Assembly (NCBI GenBank): GCA_031772625.1
Contig: CM062808.1
Coordinates: 477,025,655-477,089,654 of the forward strand
Origin: Pinus tabuliformis
Taxonomy: Eukaryota; Streptophyta; Pinopsida; Pinales; Pinaceae
DNA length: 64,000 nucleotides
Reading direction: 5' to 3'
A program made the position numbers and the translations under genes. Under the pieces are notes generated by a model. That model saw only the letters and a list, made by a program, of their open reading frames with translations. It did not search any database and was not told the DNA's origin. Positions 33,241-44,810 of this stretch are shown one piece after another; the stretch's first letter is position 1; every line of letters begins with the position of its first letter.

Positions 33241-34250
33241 TCAAACAGATGTGTTATTCATGAGCTTGATATAGGAGAGACAGTAATCAAAGATACAAGA
33301 ACTCCAAAAAACTTATACATACTCAAGGGAGGACAACAACAGTGCTATCTAAGCAAAAATTATGAAAACTGGCTATGGCATAGAAGATTGGGACATCTAA
33401 GCTTTTCTCAAATAAGAAAAGCATGCAGACTTAAGGTTGTTCGTGATCTTCCAGATATCAGCATCCCAGAAAATACAATACGCAAACCATGTCAAGTCGG
33501 TAAGCAAACCAGACTTCACTTCGTGGAAAAAGAAGGGTCAACTAGTAAACCTCTTGAACTTGTCCATACTAATTTATGTGGACCAACAAGGAAAAAGTCA
33601 CCTCATGGAGAAGAATACTTTATTTTGTTCATTGATGATTTTCCAGTATGTGTTGGATAGGTCTTCTAAAGCATAAAGATGAAGCATTTGAAAAGTTCCA
33701 AGCCTTCAAAGATTTGGTTGAAAATGAATCAGATCAAAAAATCAAATGCTTCATATCTGATCAAGGAGGGGAATTTATATCGGATGAATTTTTTGACTTT
33801 TGTGAACAACATGGAATAAAAAAGCAATTCCCCACCACGATAACTCCTTAGCAAAATGGTGTGGTAGAAAGAATGAACAGAACAGTTCAACAAATGGCTT
33901 GAGCTATGGTAGATGAATCTAGAACTCCTGCAACCTTCTAGGGTGAAGGTGCATTTGCTGCCATGACTATTCTCAACAAAGAAAATGTTTAGGTAAATAA
34001 CACTCAAACTCCACATGAACTTTGGTATGGTAAGACTCCTACTGTAAAATACTTTAAAGTTTTTGGAAGCAAATGTTTTATCGAAAGGACTAGTGAAAAA
34101 CATGGTAAGTTTGAACCCATAACAGATGAAGGTATTCTTATTAGTTATTCTTCCAAAAGTAAAGAATATAAATGTTATAATAAAAGACTTGGGAAGATTG
34201 TTGAAAGCATTGATGTTGTAGTTGATGAAGCATACAAAAATATAAAACAG
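33229..34250 (+). CDS. Copia-A pre-integrase and integrase region (fossil)
   Basis: The GAG-pre-integrase signature WLWHRRLGHLSFSQIRKACR lies near 33365-33425 and is followed by the Cys pair and TRLHF of the integrase zinc region. The catalytic core begins with LELVHTNLCGP and FILFIDDF (33555-33645) and continues with FISDQGGEFISDEF (about 33750-33795), the second catalytic Asp region. The C-terminal side reads FGSKCFI-like around 34065. Integrase joins the cDNA ends to host DNA. The region is broken. Confidence 0.8.
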
Positions 34251-34550
34251 ATTAAATCAACAGAAGATTATGACAATGAGGAAGATGGGGATTACTTTCC
34301 CACATCAAATCAAAATTATATTGAAGAAGAAACCAATGTGGCACCAGAAGAAGAGATAATGGTAGAAGAAAAGACCCCGTCCAGGTATGTTCAGAAAAAT
34401 CATCCAGAAACTCAAATTTTAGGTGAAAAAGAGGCAGGTGTACAGACAAGAAGAACTATTACTGGGACCTCAAGCTATCTAGCATTACTATCCTCCACTG
34501 AACCTCAAAATGTAAATGAAGCATGCAAAGATTAATGTTGGGTCAAGGCC

Positions 34551-35396
34551 ATGGATGAAGAACTTGAGCAAATTGAAAAGAATGATACTTTGGAATTAGT
34601 TCCTAGTCCTCATGATAAAAATATTATAGGAACTAAATGGATATTCAAGAACAAGTTGAATGAAAATGGAGAAGTCATTAGAAACAAGGCCAGACTTGTT
34701 TGTAAAAGGTATGCTCAACAAGAAGGTATAGATTTTTAAGAAACTTTTGCACCTGTTGCCAAACTTGAAGCCATAAGGATGTTTCTTGCTCTTTCCAGCT
34801 TTCAGAAATTCAAAGTATACTAAATGGATGTAAAATCAGCCTTCCTTAATGGAGATTTAGAAGAAGAAGTTTATATTGAACAGCCAGAAGGATTCATTCT
34901 TGGAAATGATGAAAAACTTGTATGTAGACTCAAAAAGGCTCTCTATGGTCTGAAACAGGCTCCAGGGGCTTGGTATTACTGCCTTGACAAATATCTACAC
35001 CAACAAGGTTTTGCAGATAGCAATCTATATACAAAGATTGAAACTGATAAATTGTTAATTATTATTGTTTATGTTGATAATATCATTTTTGGGAGCCATG
35101 AAGAATCCATGAGTCAGAATTTTGCTTCAGTAATGCAGCAAGAATTTGAAATGTCCTTGCTTGGTGAACTTACCTATTTTCTTGGTCAAATTCAACAAAC
35201 TAAAGATGGTATTTTTCTTTCACAAACCAAATATCTCAAACAGATCTTGAAAAGGTACGGAATGGAAGATTCTAAACCGGTATGTACCCCAATGGTAACA
35301 GGGTGCAGTCTCAGCTCAAATGATGAATCAGCAGCAGTACATCAACCAACTTACAGATCCATGATTGGCAGTCTACTTTATCTAACAGGAATCTAA
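34551..35396 (+). CDS. Copia-A reverse transcriptase (fossil)
   Basis: Two adjacent frames carry the copia RT landmarks. These are [16 protein letters not shown] with KARLVCK near 34630-34710, [17 protein letters not shown] at 34824, [16 protein letters not shown] near 34930, and the catalytic region [13 protein letters not shown] near 35055. The C-terminal connection reads [17 protein letters not shown] near 35230. The enzyme copies element RNA into cDNA. It follows the integrase, the order that defines Ty1/copia. It is a fossil with a handful of interruptions. Confidence 0.85.
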
Positions 35397-35405
35397 CCTG
35401 ACATC

Positions 35406-35975
35406 ATGCATGCAGTAGGAATAGTTGGAAGATTCCAAGCAAATCCAAAGGAATCACACCTTCAGGTAGTCAAAAGAATTTTCAAATATCTTCAAGGAAC
35501 TCAGGACTTTGGACTATGGTATCCTAGAGATGCAGATCTTACTCTTCATGCATATACATATGTAGATTGGGCAGGAAGTGTTGATGATAGAAAAAGCACT
35601 AGTGGTGGTGCATTCTATATGGGTTCCAGGTTAGTGTCTTGGTTCAGTAAGAAACAAAGTTCAATTGCTTTATTTACAGCCGAGGTGGAATAGGTGGTTG
35701 TTGCATCTTGCTGCACAAAACTACTTTGGATGATGCAAACTTTGCAAGACATTCAGATCACATGTACTCCACCCATCTCCATTCTATGTGATAATACAAG
35801 TGCCATCAGTATTTCAAAGAATCTAGTCATGCACTCCAAGACCAAGCACATACCCATCAAGTACCATTTTCTACGTGAACAAGTGCTTGAACAAAAGGTC
35901 AAATTGGAGTATGTTCCCTCCAAAGAACAATTTGTTGATATATTCACTAAACCACTGCCCAGAGAAGCATTTTAA
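35406..35975 (+). CDS. Copia-A RNase H (fossil)
   Basis: Two frames encode the copia RNase H. The first reads HAVGIVGRFQANPKESHLQV then VKRIFKYLQGTQDFGLWY near 35470 and DWAGSVDDRKSTSGGAFYMG near 35570. The second carries ILCDNTSAISISKNLVMHSK near 35780 and HIPIKYHFLREQV near 35850. The end, PLPREAF, is the usual copia pol terminus. The enzyme removes the RNA strand during reverse transcription. It is broken in a few places. Confidence 0.85.
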
Positions 35976-36843
35976 TATCTCAGACAAAAGCTAGGAGTAG
36001 TTGTTGCATCATCCTGCTGTTAAATCCAGTTTTTTTCAGAAAAAGATTATTATACGTGTGTTTCATGAAGTATAGTCGCATATACACACAGGTTTCTGTG
36101 GGTGAAGGAGCATATATGTTTTTCAAACAGGAAAAAATAGTGGGGCGGACTCTGATATGGGTTCTCTGTCTAATATTGATGATTACAGTCTATCGATATG
36201 CTTTGTTCATTAACTTTTATCTGACTGACAAAGATGCCTTGATCATTGACTTGTTAACAATGCACAGGTAGCACAAGTTCAGGGGGAGCATTAGCCTTCA
36301 CACGCATTCTGCATTGTTGGCATTATGGTTGTTGAGTCCAGCTATGGCTTCAGATATTTATACCATTTGTTGCTTAAATCATGTAAAAGTCTAGGGTTTG
36401 ATATGTCTTCTCATACATTTGAATGAGTCCTATTGGACAAATGATGTAATTTGTATCCCCACTTTGCATGGGATGGATGATGTAATATTTATTGTATTTC
36501 TGTCATGTATAAACAACTGGTATATCCCCACTTGATCAGGTGGATGAGTCAAATCTGGTGTATCCCCATTTGGTTGGGAGATTGATGTATGTATGAGTCA
36601 TTGGTGATAGGAAGGTCATACTCACTTAGAGTCATGTTATTCTTTTGAAAAATATTTTTTTACAAATTCTGCATGTGCTCAGGGGGAGAATGGACCTCGC
36701 ATGGATGGTTTAGTACATCTCAGCATAGGGGGAGCTTAATTAGAGAACTCAGCATATACTCAGGGGGAGCATGGACAACATAATGTATATTAAAATGGGA
36801 GAATATCTTGGTCCGCCCTTTACCCTTGGTGTCAAAGGGGGAG
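35976..36843 (+). other. Copia-A post-pol non-coding region with repeated purine tracts and PPT
   Basis: No coding sequence is recognisable. AGGGGGAG-type tracts recur near 36281, 36680, 36728, 36760 and 36835. The last, TCAAAGGGGGAG at 36832-36843, stands immediately before the 3' LTR and is the best polypurine tract. Repeated AGGGGGAG between pol and the LTR is known from SIRE-type copia elements. Confidence 0.6.
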
Positions 36844-37593
36844 AGTAGCGTATACACTCTAATGCATGATTTTTCAGGTTACAGCTGGTTCTGAATAATG
36901 ATGCAAGGTTCTGGGTTCAACACAACGTTCTGGTGTCAGTGATCTGATTGTTCAGATTAATTGAATATTGGTTAATACAGTTTAAGTTTAAAAGTTTTGA
37001 TGGGTCAAGTGTGAAAATTTGATGAAAAGTGGCCTTCAGGTTGTGGTGTTGTGATCCAGGAGTATCCAGTCTGAAAATTCATGAAACGCGGTCCCTGGTG
37101 AAAGAGTGGAGTTTTCTGTAGGTTGGCACCTACGTACTAGTATAACATATTGGCTAGTACAAGAGCTAGGGGGAGAGAAGGTTGTAACCTTCTGCAGGTT
37201 AAAAACCTGTGTACTGGTATGAGTATGCACTAGTACAAGATTGTAAACATATTTTCTTATTATTAAAAGAAGACAGAGATGACAACAGCGGGTGGTTTTT
37301 AGCCACATTTGGTTTCAACCTTAAATCTTGGTGTTCATGTGTCTTGCTTATGTGTGATGCTTTATTCTGCTTTTATTGCATTGTCTAATAAGTTTAATGA
37401 TGTACTGGTTTAATCTCAACACATGACAAATTGTTTAAATCACAAATTCTCTAGATATACGATGGTTTATTTAATCACAGTTGCGTGTACACACTAGTTC
37501 ACTTCACTGAAGTAGCGTATATAAATATGTTTAGAAAATAAAATTATTGATCTGATAATACTGATTCACCCCCCCTCAGTGTTATTTCCAACA
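36844..37593 (+). repeat. Copia-A 3' LTR
   Basis: The right end TTATTTCCAACA at 37593 and the last 270 bp match the 5' LTR remnant at 2622-2894. Upstream parts match the inverted LTR of Copia-A2 (for example the stretch around 37090-37240 against 1430-1600). The recognisable LTR begins near 36844, right after the polypurine tract, and is shorter than the 1566-bp LTR of Copia-A2. G element coding resumes at 37594. Confidence 0.75.
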
Positions 37594-38250
37594 CAACCAG
37601 AATCTCATTGTTGGATGGGTTTTCTAGTTATAATCAAATCTTGGTTCACCCTGATGACCAACCCAAGACTGCTTTTACTACTCCTTGGGGCACATTTATG
37701 TATGTGAAAATGCCTTTTGGGCTAATGAATGCAGGAGCCACTTTCCAAAGGGCTATGGATATAGCCTTCGCCAAAGAAATTCATGGTTTCCTTGTGATAT
37801 ATCTAGATGATATTACTGTATTTTCAAAATCTGATAATCAACATTTGGATCATCTAAGACAGGTTTTTATTAAATGTAGGAAATTTGGAATCTCCTTCAA
37901 CCCCAAAAAATCTGTGTTTAGGTTAGGAGAAGGAAATTTTTTAGGTCACATAATTTCAAAATATGGCATAAGAACAGACCCTGCAAGAATAGAAGCCATC
38001 TTGCAAATAAGACACCCTAGGAACATTAGAGAGTTACAAGCCTTTTTAGGAAAAATTAATTTTCTTAGAAGATTTATATCTAATCTACCATAATTAATTA
38101 GATCACTAAACAACATGCTGAAAAAAGACTCCACCATAAAATGGACCGTTGAGGCTAAAAAATCTTTTGAAGACATCAAACTAGCCTTAACCAAAACACC
38201 TGTATTAATCAGTCCTAAATTTGATAGAGATTTCATCTTGTTTTCTTTTT
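37594..38250 (+). CDS. Element G reverse transcriptase, C-terminal half (fossil)
   Basis: The frame shows LLDGFSSYNQILVHPDDQPK, TAFTTPWGTFMYVKMPFGLM and NAGATFQRAMD. The catalytic FLVIYLDDITVFSKSDNQHL follows near 37790, then GHIISKYGIRTDPARIEAIL and LQAFLGKINFLRRFISNLP near 38050. The FTTPWGTF and PFGLMNAGATFQRAMD wording is that of the Tat/Athila side of plant gypsy RT rather than chromoviruses. The N-terminal half lies outside the window. It is a fossil. Confidence 0.87.
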
Positions 38251-38254
38251 CTTC

Positions 38255-38640
38255 TTAGCACATGATTGTTGTTGTTCTATTGCAGAAAAATGACCAGGGC
38301 TATGAACAACCCATTGCTTTCTTTAGAAAAGCACTGAGAGATGCCCCCTTGAAATATAATATAATGGAAAAACAAGCATTGGCTTTAGTCAAAGCCATTA
38401 AGGACTTTAGGGTATACATCTTATATTCTCATATAGTAGCCTACATTCCTAATTCAGTAGTTAAAGGCATCCTAACTCAAGATGGTCCTGATGGAAAGAG
38501 GGGAAAGTGGATTGCTACTATTTTAGAGTATGATATAGAAATCAAACCTACTAAGTTAATCAAGGGCCAAGGTTTAGCCAAGCTCATGGTTGAATCGAAC
38601 TGACAGACCTTGGATATAAAATTTATTGCAGAAATAGATA
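38255..38640 (+). CDS. Element G RNase H (fossil)
   Basis: The frame carries GYEQPIAFFRKALRDAPLKY, MEKQALALVKAIKDFRVYIL and KWIATILEYDIEIKPTKLIK, then GQGLAKLM. This is the Tat/Ogre version of gypsy RNase H. It sits between RT and integrase. It is a fossil. Confidence 0.83.
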
Positions 38641-38651
38641 ATTAAGAGGAG

Positions 38652-39550
38652 ATGGCGACTCCACTAATCATCCAGGCCTTTCTTGAGTCACCTTGGTATG
38701 CTGATATTATTTACATTTTATTGAATTTACAAGCTCCCCCTGAATTATCTAGGACCAAAAGCAGTTTTTTGAAGATGAAATCCTTAAAATTTTGTATATT
38801 AGACAATGTTTTGTTTTGGAGAGATCATGAAGGTATTCTTCTCAATTTCTTATTAAAAGAAGAATCTGACAAGGTTTCAGAAGAATTTCATGCAGGTGAC
38901 TGTGGTGGACACCTTTACTAGAAGACCACTATAGATAAAATCCTTAGAGTTGGTTTCTCCTGGCCTGCCTTGTTTGCTGTTGTCAAAAAATATGTGACCT
39001 CCTGTCACAAATGCCAAATTTTCGAGGGGAAGAAAAAGCTCTTACCTTTACCCCTCAAGCCAATCTCTGCTGAAATACCTTTTCAACAATGGGGTTTAGA
39101 CTTCATTGGTGAAATTCACCCACCCTCATCTGCCTAGCACAAATGGATCCTCACAGCCACAGACTACTTCACAAAATGGATAGAGGCCATACCTTCAAGG
39201 CAAGCCACAGACACTGTTATCATAACCTTCCTTGAAACCAATATTCTATCAAGATTTGGATGTCCAACTAAGCTCATTACTGATAATGTAGCAGCCTTTA
39301 AATCCAGAATAATGATAGATTTCTGCAATAAGTATCATATCACCCTTGGTCATTCCACAACCTATTAACCTCAAGGAAATGGACTGGCAGAATCCTCAAA
39401 CAAGATCCTAGTAAACATCATCAAGAAGTTACTAGAGGACAATAAGAAAACTTGGAATAAAAATCTAGTCAATGCCTTATGGGTAGACAGATTGACTACT
39501 AAGAAATCAATTGGTACTTCTCCCTATCAGCTAGTTTATGGGATGGAAGT
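38652..39550 (+). CDS. Element G integrase, N-terminal and core part (fossil)
   Basis: The frame reads SPWYADIIYILLNLQAPPEL and HEGILLNFLLKEESDKVSEE, then FHAGDCGGHLY (zinc HH region) with CHKCQ near 39005. The core has WGLDFIGEI near 39095, TDYFTKWIEAIPSRQA, and ITDNVAAFKS near 39285. The HPQGNGxxES-like block with the catalytic Glu follows near 39365-39400. It ends SPYQLVYGMEV at the Gypsy-F insertion. It is a fossil. Confidence 0.85.
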
Positions 39551-39872
39551 TGTTAGGTCCCTATAATACTAGTGATTACCCCATTACTATTGTATTTGTA
39601 TCCCTTATTAATATTGTTGTGCTCTATTGTCCCCATATTGTTATTATTGTGCCCCATGGAATCCCTCTATTGTTATTTTTGTGCCTTTATATTATTATTG
39701 TTAGGTCGGCTGGGTTATATTGTGACTCCTTAGACTCCTATATATAAAAAGGAGGTTTCTTCATTTGAATAATCAATGAATCTTTCATTTGTGTAATGTA
39801 AAGGAGGTTGCCCCTTGAAGAGGCTGAATTCTAAGGTGTTGATCTATCTTTGTGTGAGCTGGTTTCATAACA
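39551..39872 (+). repeat. Gypsy-F 5' LTR (322 bp)
   Basis: The LTR runs from TGTTAGGTCCC to TTTCATAACA. A TATATATAAAAAGG box lies at 39738-39751, and transcription would start about 30 bp further. The PBS TTTGGTATTAGAGCT follows directly. Confidence 0.93.
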
Positions 39873-40549
39873 TTTGGTATTAGAGCTTTAGATTCTAGGG
39901 TTTCGCTACTCCAAATAGGTCATCGTGGTATTTTCACTACAACTTTTTTCTGCGACGTTTTAGAAGCAACAAAAAAAAAACCATTTGAGACGAAATCGCA
40001 CTGAACCTTGGATCCAAATTTTAGAGCTTTTCGTGCTATATTTGCGGAGATATGATTTGAGGAAGTTGGTCTTTTTGCAGACTCCAGAATTACATTCCAA
40101 ACAGGTGACCTGGGGAAATCGTCATAACTTTCTCCCTGAGCATCGGATTTAAGTTTCATAAGAAGGTACAGAAAGAGGACGGACTATAGTTTCTTGTATA
40201 TATTTTTCAGAGCCAAAGGTCGAAACAGAGATACATGGCATGTCGTACAAGTTCGCTCTACTGAACTAATCTATAATCAGGTCACTATGGGAGATTTGGC
40301 ATAGCTCTTCCTTGGAGGATCCAATTTGGATCAGACTGGTGGCATTAGAAAGAGGACATGGAGCGCTACTGCAGGTCACAATTTCAAAACTGGATGATCC
40401 GAAATTACAGAGATACATCAGAGGCAATATCGAGCTCCTACAAAGTGAAAGAAGGTGTGTAGATTTTTTAAATTTTTTCTTAAGCTTGGTTTGAAAAATT
40501 ATTTTGAAGGAATTCAAAGGGCATAGTAGAGCATTATTATCACTAACTG

Positions 40550-41750
40550 ATGCCCCGAGGAAAGAAAATGCAAACACCTAGTAAGCAACCTGAAAGCTCC
40601 AGCATGACTCATGAAGAAGAGAAAGAAATGCTACATGATATATCAAAATTACAAGACCAAGTGCAACAAATGTCACTCTCACAAAAGCTAACAGAAGCTA
40701 AGATAAATGGTGTGGAATCTAAGATAAAGGGCGTGGAAGCTAAGATGAATGGCGTGGAAGCTAAGATGGACAATTTGAAGATAGATTTGAAGAGAGACAT
40801 GGCATATTTGAAGACAGATTTGACAAATTTTCTACAAGAAATACTTACTAATGGTGAAAGGGTAGTAAAAGAAACTCATGATGCAAACAAAAGAAATGTT
40901 AATCATGATTTCATAGACTCTAATGTTGGATCAAAGACCCACCATATTCCAAAAATCGATATGAGGAAGTTTGATGGCAAGGATCCTGCAACATGGATAT
41001 TACAGATGGAGCAATTTTTCGACCTCAATTATGTGCAAAACACACAAAGGTACGTATTGCAACTTTATATTTGGAACCAAATCAGTTTGTATGGTATCAA
41101 TGGCTTTTCTCTCGTAAACAAATTATCACTTGGGAAATTTTTACAGAAGAATTGACAGCACATTATGAGGATACAAAAATCAACATTTTTTTTAGCCAAT
41201 TGATACGTCTCAAACAAAAGGGTTCAATAATGGAGCACATTGAGGAGTTCCAAAAATTGAACATAAGGGTAAAAAATATTCCAGAGGAGCATAGGATTGA
41301 TGTGTTCATAGGGACTTTAAAGGATAATATCCAACATGATGTTCACCTTTGGGAACTTGATTCATTAGAGAAGGCATTCAGGTTAGCAAGAAAAATGGAA
41401 AGCAAAATTATGGTAACCAGGAAGCATACCACTCACAACTATAAAGATGGACGTGTTGTTGCCCCTAGTCTTCCACAACCTATAAGGTTAACACCAAAAA
41501 AATTGGAAGAAAAAATAGTAGAAGGGATTTGTTACAGTTGTGATAGCAAATACACTAAAGGTCATAAGTGTGATGAGAATAAATTATTCTACATAGATTG
41601 TGAAGAGCAAGAAAAAAAGGAGCAAAAAAGGTCAAAAGAAGAGGATATACTCCAGGAACAAAGCCTAGATAAAGAAAAAATGAATCCAACCATATCTTGT
41701 AATGCATTGGTAGGAATTACCACTCCTCAAACCATCAAGATAGAAGGACA
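40550..41750 (+). CDS. Gypsy-F gag (fossil)
   Basis: Two overlapping frames encode gag. The N-terminal part (from 40550, MPRGKKMQTPSKQPESSSMT) is a coiled coil in which a heptad, KINGVE-like, is repeated by a 21-bp DNA repeat at 40697-40769. The core reads IPKIDMRKFDGKDPATWILQ and MEQFFDLN, then QFVWYQWLFSRKQIITWEIF and FFSQLIRLKQKGSIMEHIEE, the retrotransposon-gag signature. A Cys/His region (CYSCDSKYTKGHKC) near 41529 is the nucleic-acid binding part. It is a fossil. Confidence 0.87.
40697..40769 (+). repeat. 21-bp tandem repeat encoding gag heptads
   Basis: About three and a half copies of a GCTAAGATGAATGGCGTGGA-like 21-bp unit stand in tandem. One unit equals seven codons, so each adds exactly one coiled-coil heptad without changing the reading frame. 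Confidence 0.85.
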
Positions 41751-42130
41751 AATAAAGAAGAAAAAGTTAATAGTGTTGATTGATTCAGGAAGTACCCACA
41801 ATTTTATTCATTGTAAGGTAGCAAAAGAATTGAATTGCTTCCTATATCCAGCATCAGAGTGTTAAGTGATGGTTGCAAATGGAGAAACAATAAATTGCTC
41901 TGGAAAGTGCCCTAATATCAAGCTATCCATGGGAGAATATGTATTGACTAGCCCAATGCTTTCCATTCCAATGGGAGGTGCTGATGTTGTACTAGGAGTC
42001 CAATGGCTACAATCCTTGGGTACAATAGCTTTTAATTTTCAAGAACTTTTCATGAAATTTTCTGCGGAAGGAAAGTAAGTTGAATTAAGGGGTATTTCAG
42101 GGAAACCGAGAAAGATAATCAGCTCTAATG
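41690..42130 (+). CDS. Gypsy-F aspartic protease region (fossil)
   Basis: The retropepsin signature KLIVLIDSGSTHNFIHCKVA lies near 41765-41820, with the DSG active-site triad visible. A second frame from 41866 continues with GETINCSGKCPNIKLSMGEY then SPMLSIPMGGADVVLGVQWL, the second protease half ending in the VLG motif. It cuts the polyprotein. It is a fossil. Confidence 0.87.
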
Positions 42131-42132
42131 GT

Positions 42133-43030
42133 ATGACAAAGCTTCTAAAAAAGGAACAAAGAGGTGTAATTGCACAATTATGTTCACTAGATGTTTCCAC
42201 ATCGAAATCATCTATTTCTCCAAATCTCCAAAAAGTCTTGGATAATCATTCCAATGTATCTGAGACTCCCAAAGGTCTCCCACCTATTCGTGATCATGAT
42301 CATGCTATTCATCTGATTCCAAGAAGTGTTCCTCCAAACATCAAGCCGTACAGATATCCCTATGCCCAAAAGAGTGAAATTGAACGTATGGTTGTAGAAA
42401 TGCTAGAGGCTGGTATAATTCAACCTAGTCAAAGTTCTTTCTCTGCTCCAGTGGTATTGGTGCATAAGAAGGATGGATCATGGCGCATGTGTCCGGATTA
42501 TAGGGATCTCGAAAAGCTCACTATTAAAGATGAGTTTCCCATTCTTGTCATTGATGAATTACTGGATGAATTACATGGATCAATTTACTTCACCAAGTTG
42601 GATCTTCGTTCAGGATATCATCAAATCAGAATGAAGACTGAAGACATTCCAAAAATAGCGTTTAGAACTCATGAGGGTCATTATGAATTTTTGGTCATGC
42701 CTTTTGGCCTTACCAATGCACCTTCTACATTTCAAGGTTTGATGAATTCCATTTTCAAACCCTTCCTTAGAAAATTTGTGTTAGTATTTTTTGATGATAT
42801 ACTAATCTACAACAAGTCTTGGAAGGATCATGTTGAACATGTTGACAGGGTGCTACAACTATTGGAGGAGAAACAATTATATGCAAGAAGATCCAAATGT
42901 TCCTTTGGAGTACAAGAGGTTGAATATCTGGGTCATATTGTATCTCATGAAGGAGTTAAGGTAGACCCTAGCAAAATTAAAGCCATTAAGGAATGGAAAA
43001 TCCCCACATCCATAAAGAATCTGTAAGGAT
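42133..43030 (+). CDS. Gypsy-F reverse transcriptase (fossil)
   Basis: The 297-residue frame contains ETPKGLPPIRDHDHAIHLIP, IIQPSQSSFSAPVVLVHKKD and GSWRMCPDYRDLEKLTIKDE. It continues with [31 protein letters not shown], and LVFFDDILIYNKSWKDHVEH around the catalytic site. The end reads CSFGVQEVEYLGHIVSHEGV. All are chromovirus RT blocks in order. It is a fossil with few breaks in this part. Confidence 0.92.
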
Positions 43031-43038
43031 TTCTCGAG

Positions 43039-43719
43039 TTGACAGGGTATTATCGCAAGTTTGTTAATAATTATGGGAGAATAGCAGCACCTCTAACAAC
43101 AATATTGAAGAAATATGCATTTTCATGGACTCCAGAAGCAACAAAGGCCTTCGAACATCTTAAAGAGGCAATGTGCCAAGCACCGATCTTAGCTACACTA
43201 GACTTCACAAAAACCTTTATTATGGAATGTGATGCTTCAGGAAATGGAATTGGTGCTATTTTAATGCAATATGAAAGACCAATTGCTTTTGAAAGTTGTC
43301 CAATCAAGGGAAAGTTTTTACACAAAACTATTTATGAGAAGGAAATGTTGGCAATACTACATGCACTTAAGAAATGGCGACCCTACCTAATGGGAAGACA
43401 CTTCAAGGTAAAAACGGATCATGATACCCTTAAATACTTTTTAGAACAAATATTATTCTCTGAAGAGCAACAAAAGTGGGTCACAAAGATGTTGGGTTAT
43501 GACTTTGAAATCATCTACAAAAAAGGGAAGCAAAATGTGGTGGCAGGTGCACTCTCAAGAAAGGATGAGGATGTAGAAGCATTGTTGTGTGCCATTTCTA
43601 TTATCCAACCAGATTGGATAAACGAAGCAAGGGAGGAATGGAAGAATGATGAAGAAGTGTGGGCAATTATTCAAAAGTTACAACAAGATTCCAGTACATC
43701 TGATACATTTAGCTGGTGA
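43039..43719 (+). CDS. Gypsy-F RNase H and integrase linker (fossil)
   Basis: The frame begins with TGYYRKFVNNYGRIAAPLTT (RT connection). RNase H follows: FTKTFIMECDASGNGIGAIL, IYEKEMLAILHALKKWRPYL then MGRHFKVKTDHDTLKYFLEQ. The end reads YKKGKQNVVAGALSRKDED. It directly follows RT and precedes the integrase zinc region at 43795. It is a fossil. Confidence 0.9.
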   Translation: MTGYYRKFVNNYGRIAAPLTTILKKYAFSWTPEATKAFEHLKEAMCQAPILATLDFTKTFIMECDASGNGIGAILMQYERPIAFESCPIKGKFLHKTIYEKEMLAILHALKKWRPYLMGRHFKVKTDHDTLKYFLEQILFSEEQQKWVTKMLGYDFEIIYKKGKQNVVAGALSRKDEDVEALLCAISIIQPDWINEAREEWKNDEEVWAIIQKLQQDSSTSDTFSW

Positions 43720-44810
43720 AATGATTCGTTATGGTACAAAGATCGCTTATACCTCTGTAAGAATTCCCAACTCAAACAAAATATTATTAAGGAATTGCAC
43801 ACTTCTCCCTTAGGAGGGCACTCAGGATTTTTAAAAACTTACCATAGGGTTAAGAAGGAATTTTTTTGGGATGGCCTTAAATCGGATATTCAAAAGTTTG
43901 TGGTAGAATGTTTGGTTTGCCAACAAAATAAAGTTGAAACAATTAAGACCTCGGGTCTATTACAACTTTTATCCATTCCAAGCCAACGTTGGGAGGAGGT
44001 TTCAATGGATTTTATCACAAGTTTACCCAAGTCTGAGGGAAAGAGTGTCATCATGGTGGTAGTTGACAGACTTACCAGGTATGCACACTTTTGTGCATTA
44101 TCACATCCATTTAAAGCCAGTACAGTTTCCACTGCATTTATTGAAACAATTCAAAAGCTACATGGAAACCCAAAGATTATTGTAAGTGACAGAGATCCCA
44201 TTTTCACTGGAAATTTTTGGACAAAATTATTTTCTTGTCTCAGTACTCAGTTAGCTCATAGCTCAACTTATCATCCTCAATTTGATGGGCAAACTAAGAT
44301 AGTAAACAAATGTTTGGAAGGATATCTTCATTGCTTTGTATCTGATAAACAGACACAATGGGTCAAATGGTTGCCTCTGGCTGAATGGTGGTATAACACT
44401 TCCTTCCATACAGCAACAAAAATGACCCCATTTATGGCACTTTATGGATATTAGCCACCATCCAACACATCATATTTAAGAGAAAATTTTAAGGTTCAAG
44501 AAGTGGAACATCACATCGAGCATCAACAACAAGTCCTCCAACTCTTAAAGGATAACCTCGTGTTGGCACAGAATAGAATGAAACAACAAGCAGATCAACA
44601 TCGCAACGAAAGAAGTTTTGATGTAGGTGATTGGGTATTCCTACGGCTACAACCATATAAAAAAATGTCCCTCATGCAAGCTAAGAAGGATAACAAATTA
44701 TCACCAAAGTATTATGGTCCGTACAAGGTGTTGCAAAAGATTGGTACTATGGCATACAAATTGGAGCTTCTTGCAGCTCCTCGAGTGCACCCAGTTTTCC
44801 ATGTTTAAAG
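43720..44810 (+). CDS. Gypsy-F integrase (fossil)
   Basis: The HHCC zinc region reads GGHSGFLKTYHRVKKEFFWD then CLVCQQNKVE (43810-43935). The core shows SMDFITSLPKSEGKSVIMVV then VDRLTRY, IIVSDRDPIFTGNFWTKLFS, and STYHPQFDGQTKIVNKCLEG with the catalytic Glu equivalent region. The C-terminal GPY/F module follows (DWVFLRLQPYKKMSL, SPKYYGPYKVLQKIGTMAYK, HPVFHV; 44620-44808). It is a fossil with a few breaks. Confidence 0.9.

Larger units (their letters stand above)
2622..37593 (+). mobile_element. Copia-A: Ty1/copia element, nested host of several later insertions
   Basis: The visible parts on the plus strand are a partial 5' LTR (2622-2894), PBS (2895-2911), gag (2955-3898 and 32286-33240), pre-integrase and integrase (33229-34250), reverse transcriptase (34551-35396), RNase H (35406-35975), an 870-bp non-coding tail with repeated AGGGGGAG tracts, and a 3' LTR ending at 37593. 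The 28.4-kb block 3899-32285 between the gag parts is Copia-B with everything inserted into it. Purine-rich AGGGGGAG repeats after pol are reminiscent of SIRE-type copia elements, but the clade is not certain. The element itself sits in gypsy element G, whose reverse transcriptase starts abruptly at 37594. It is broken, with perhaps ten or more interruptions. Confidence 0.88.

Noticed and set aside
38653-38670. TGGCGACTCCACT resembling a Tat-type tRNA-Arg primer-binding site
   Set aside because: It lies inside the integrase coding of element G with no LTR end before it.
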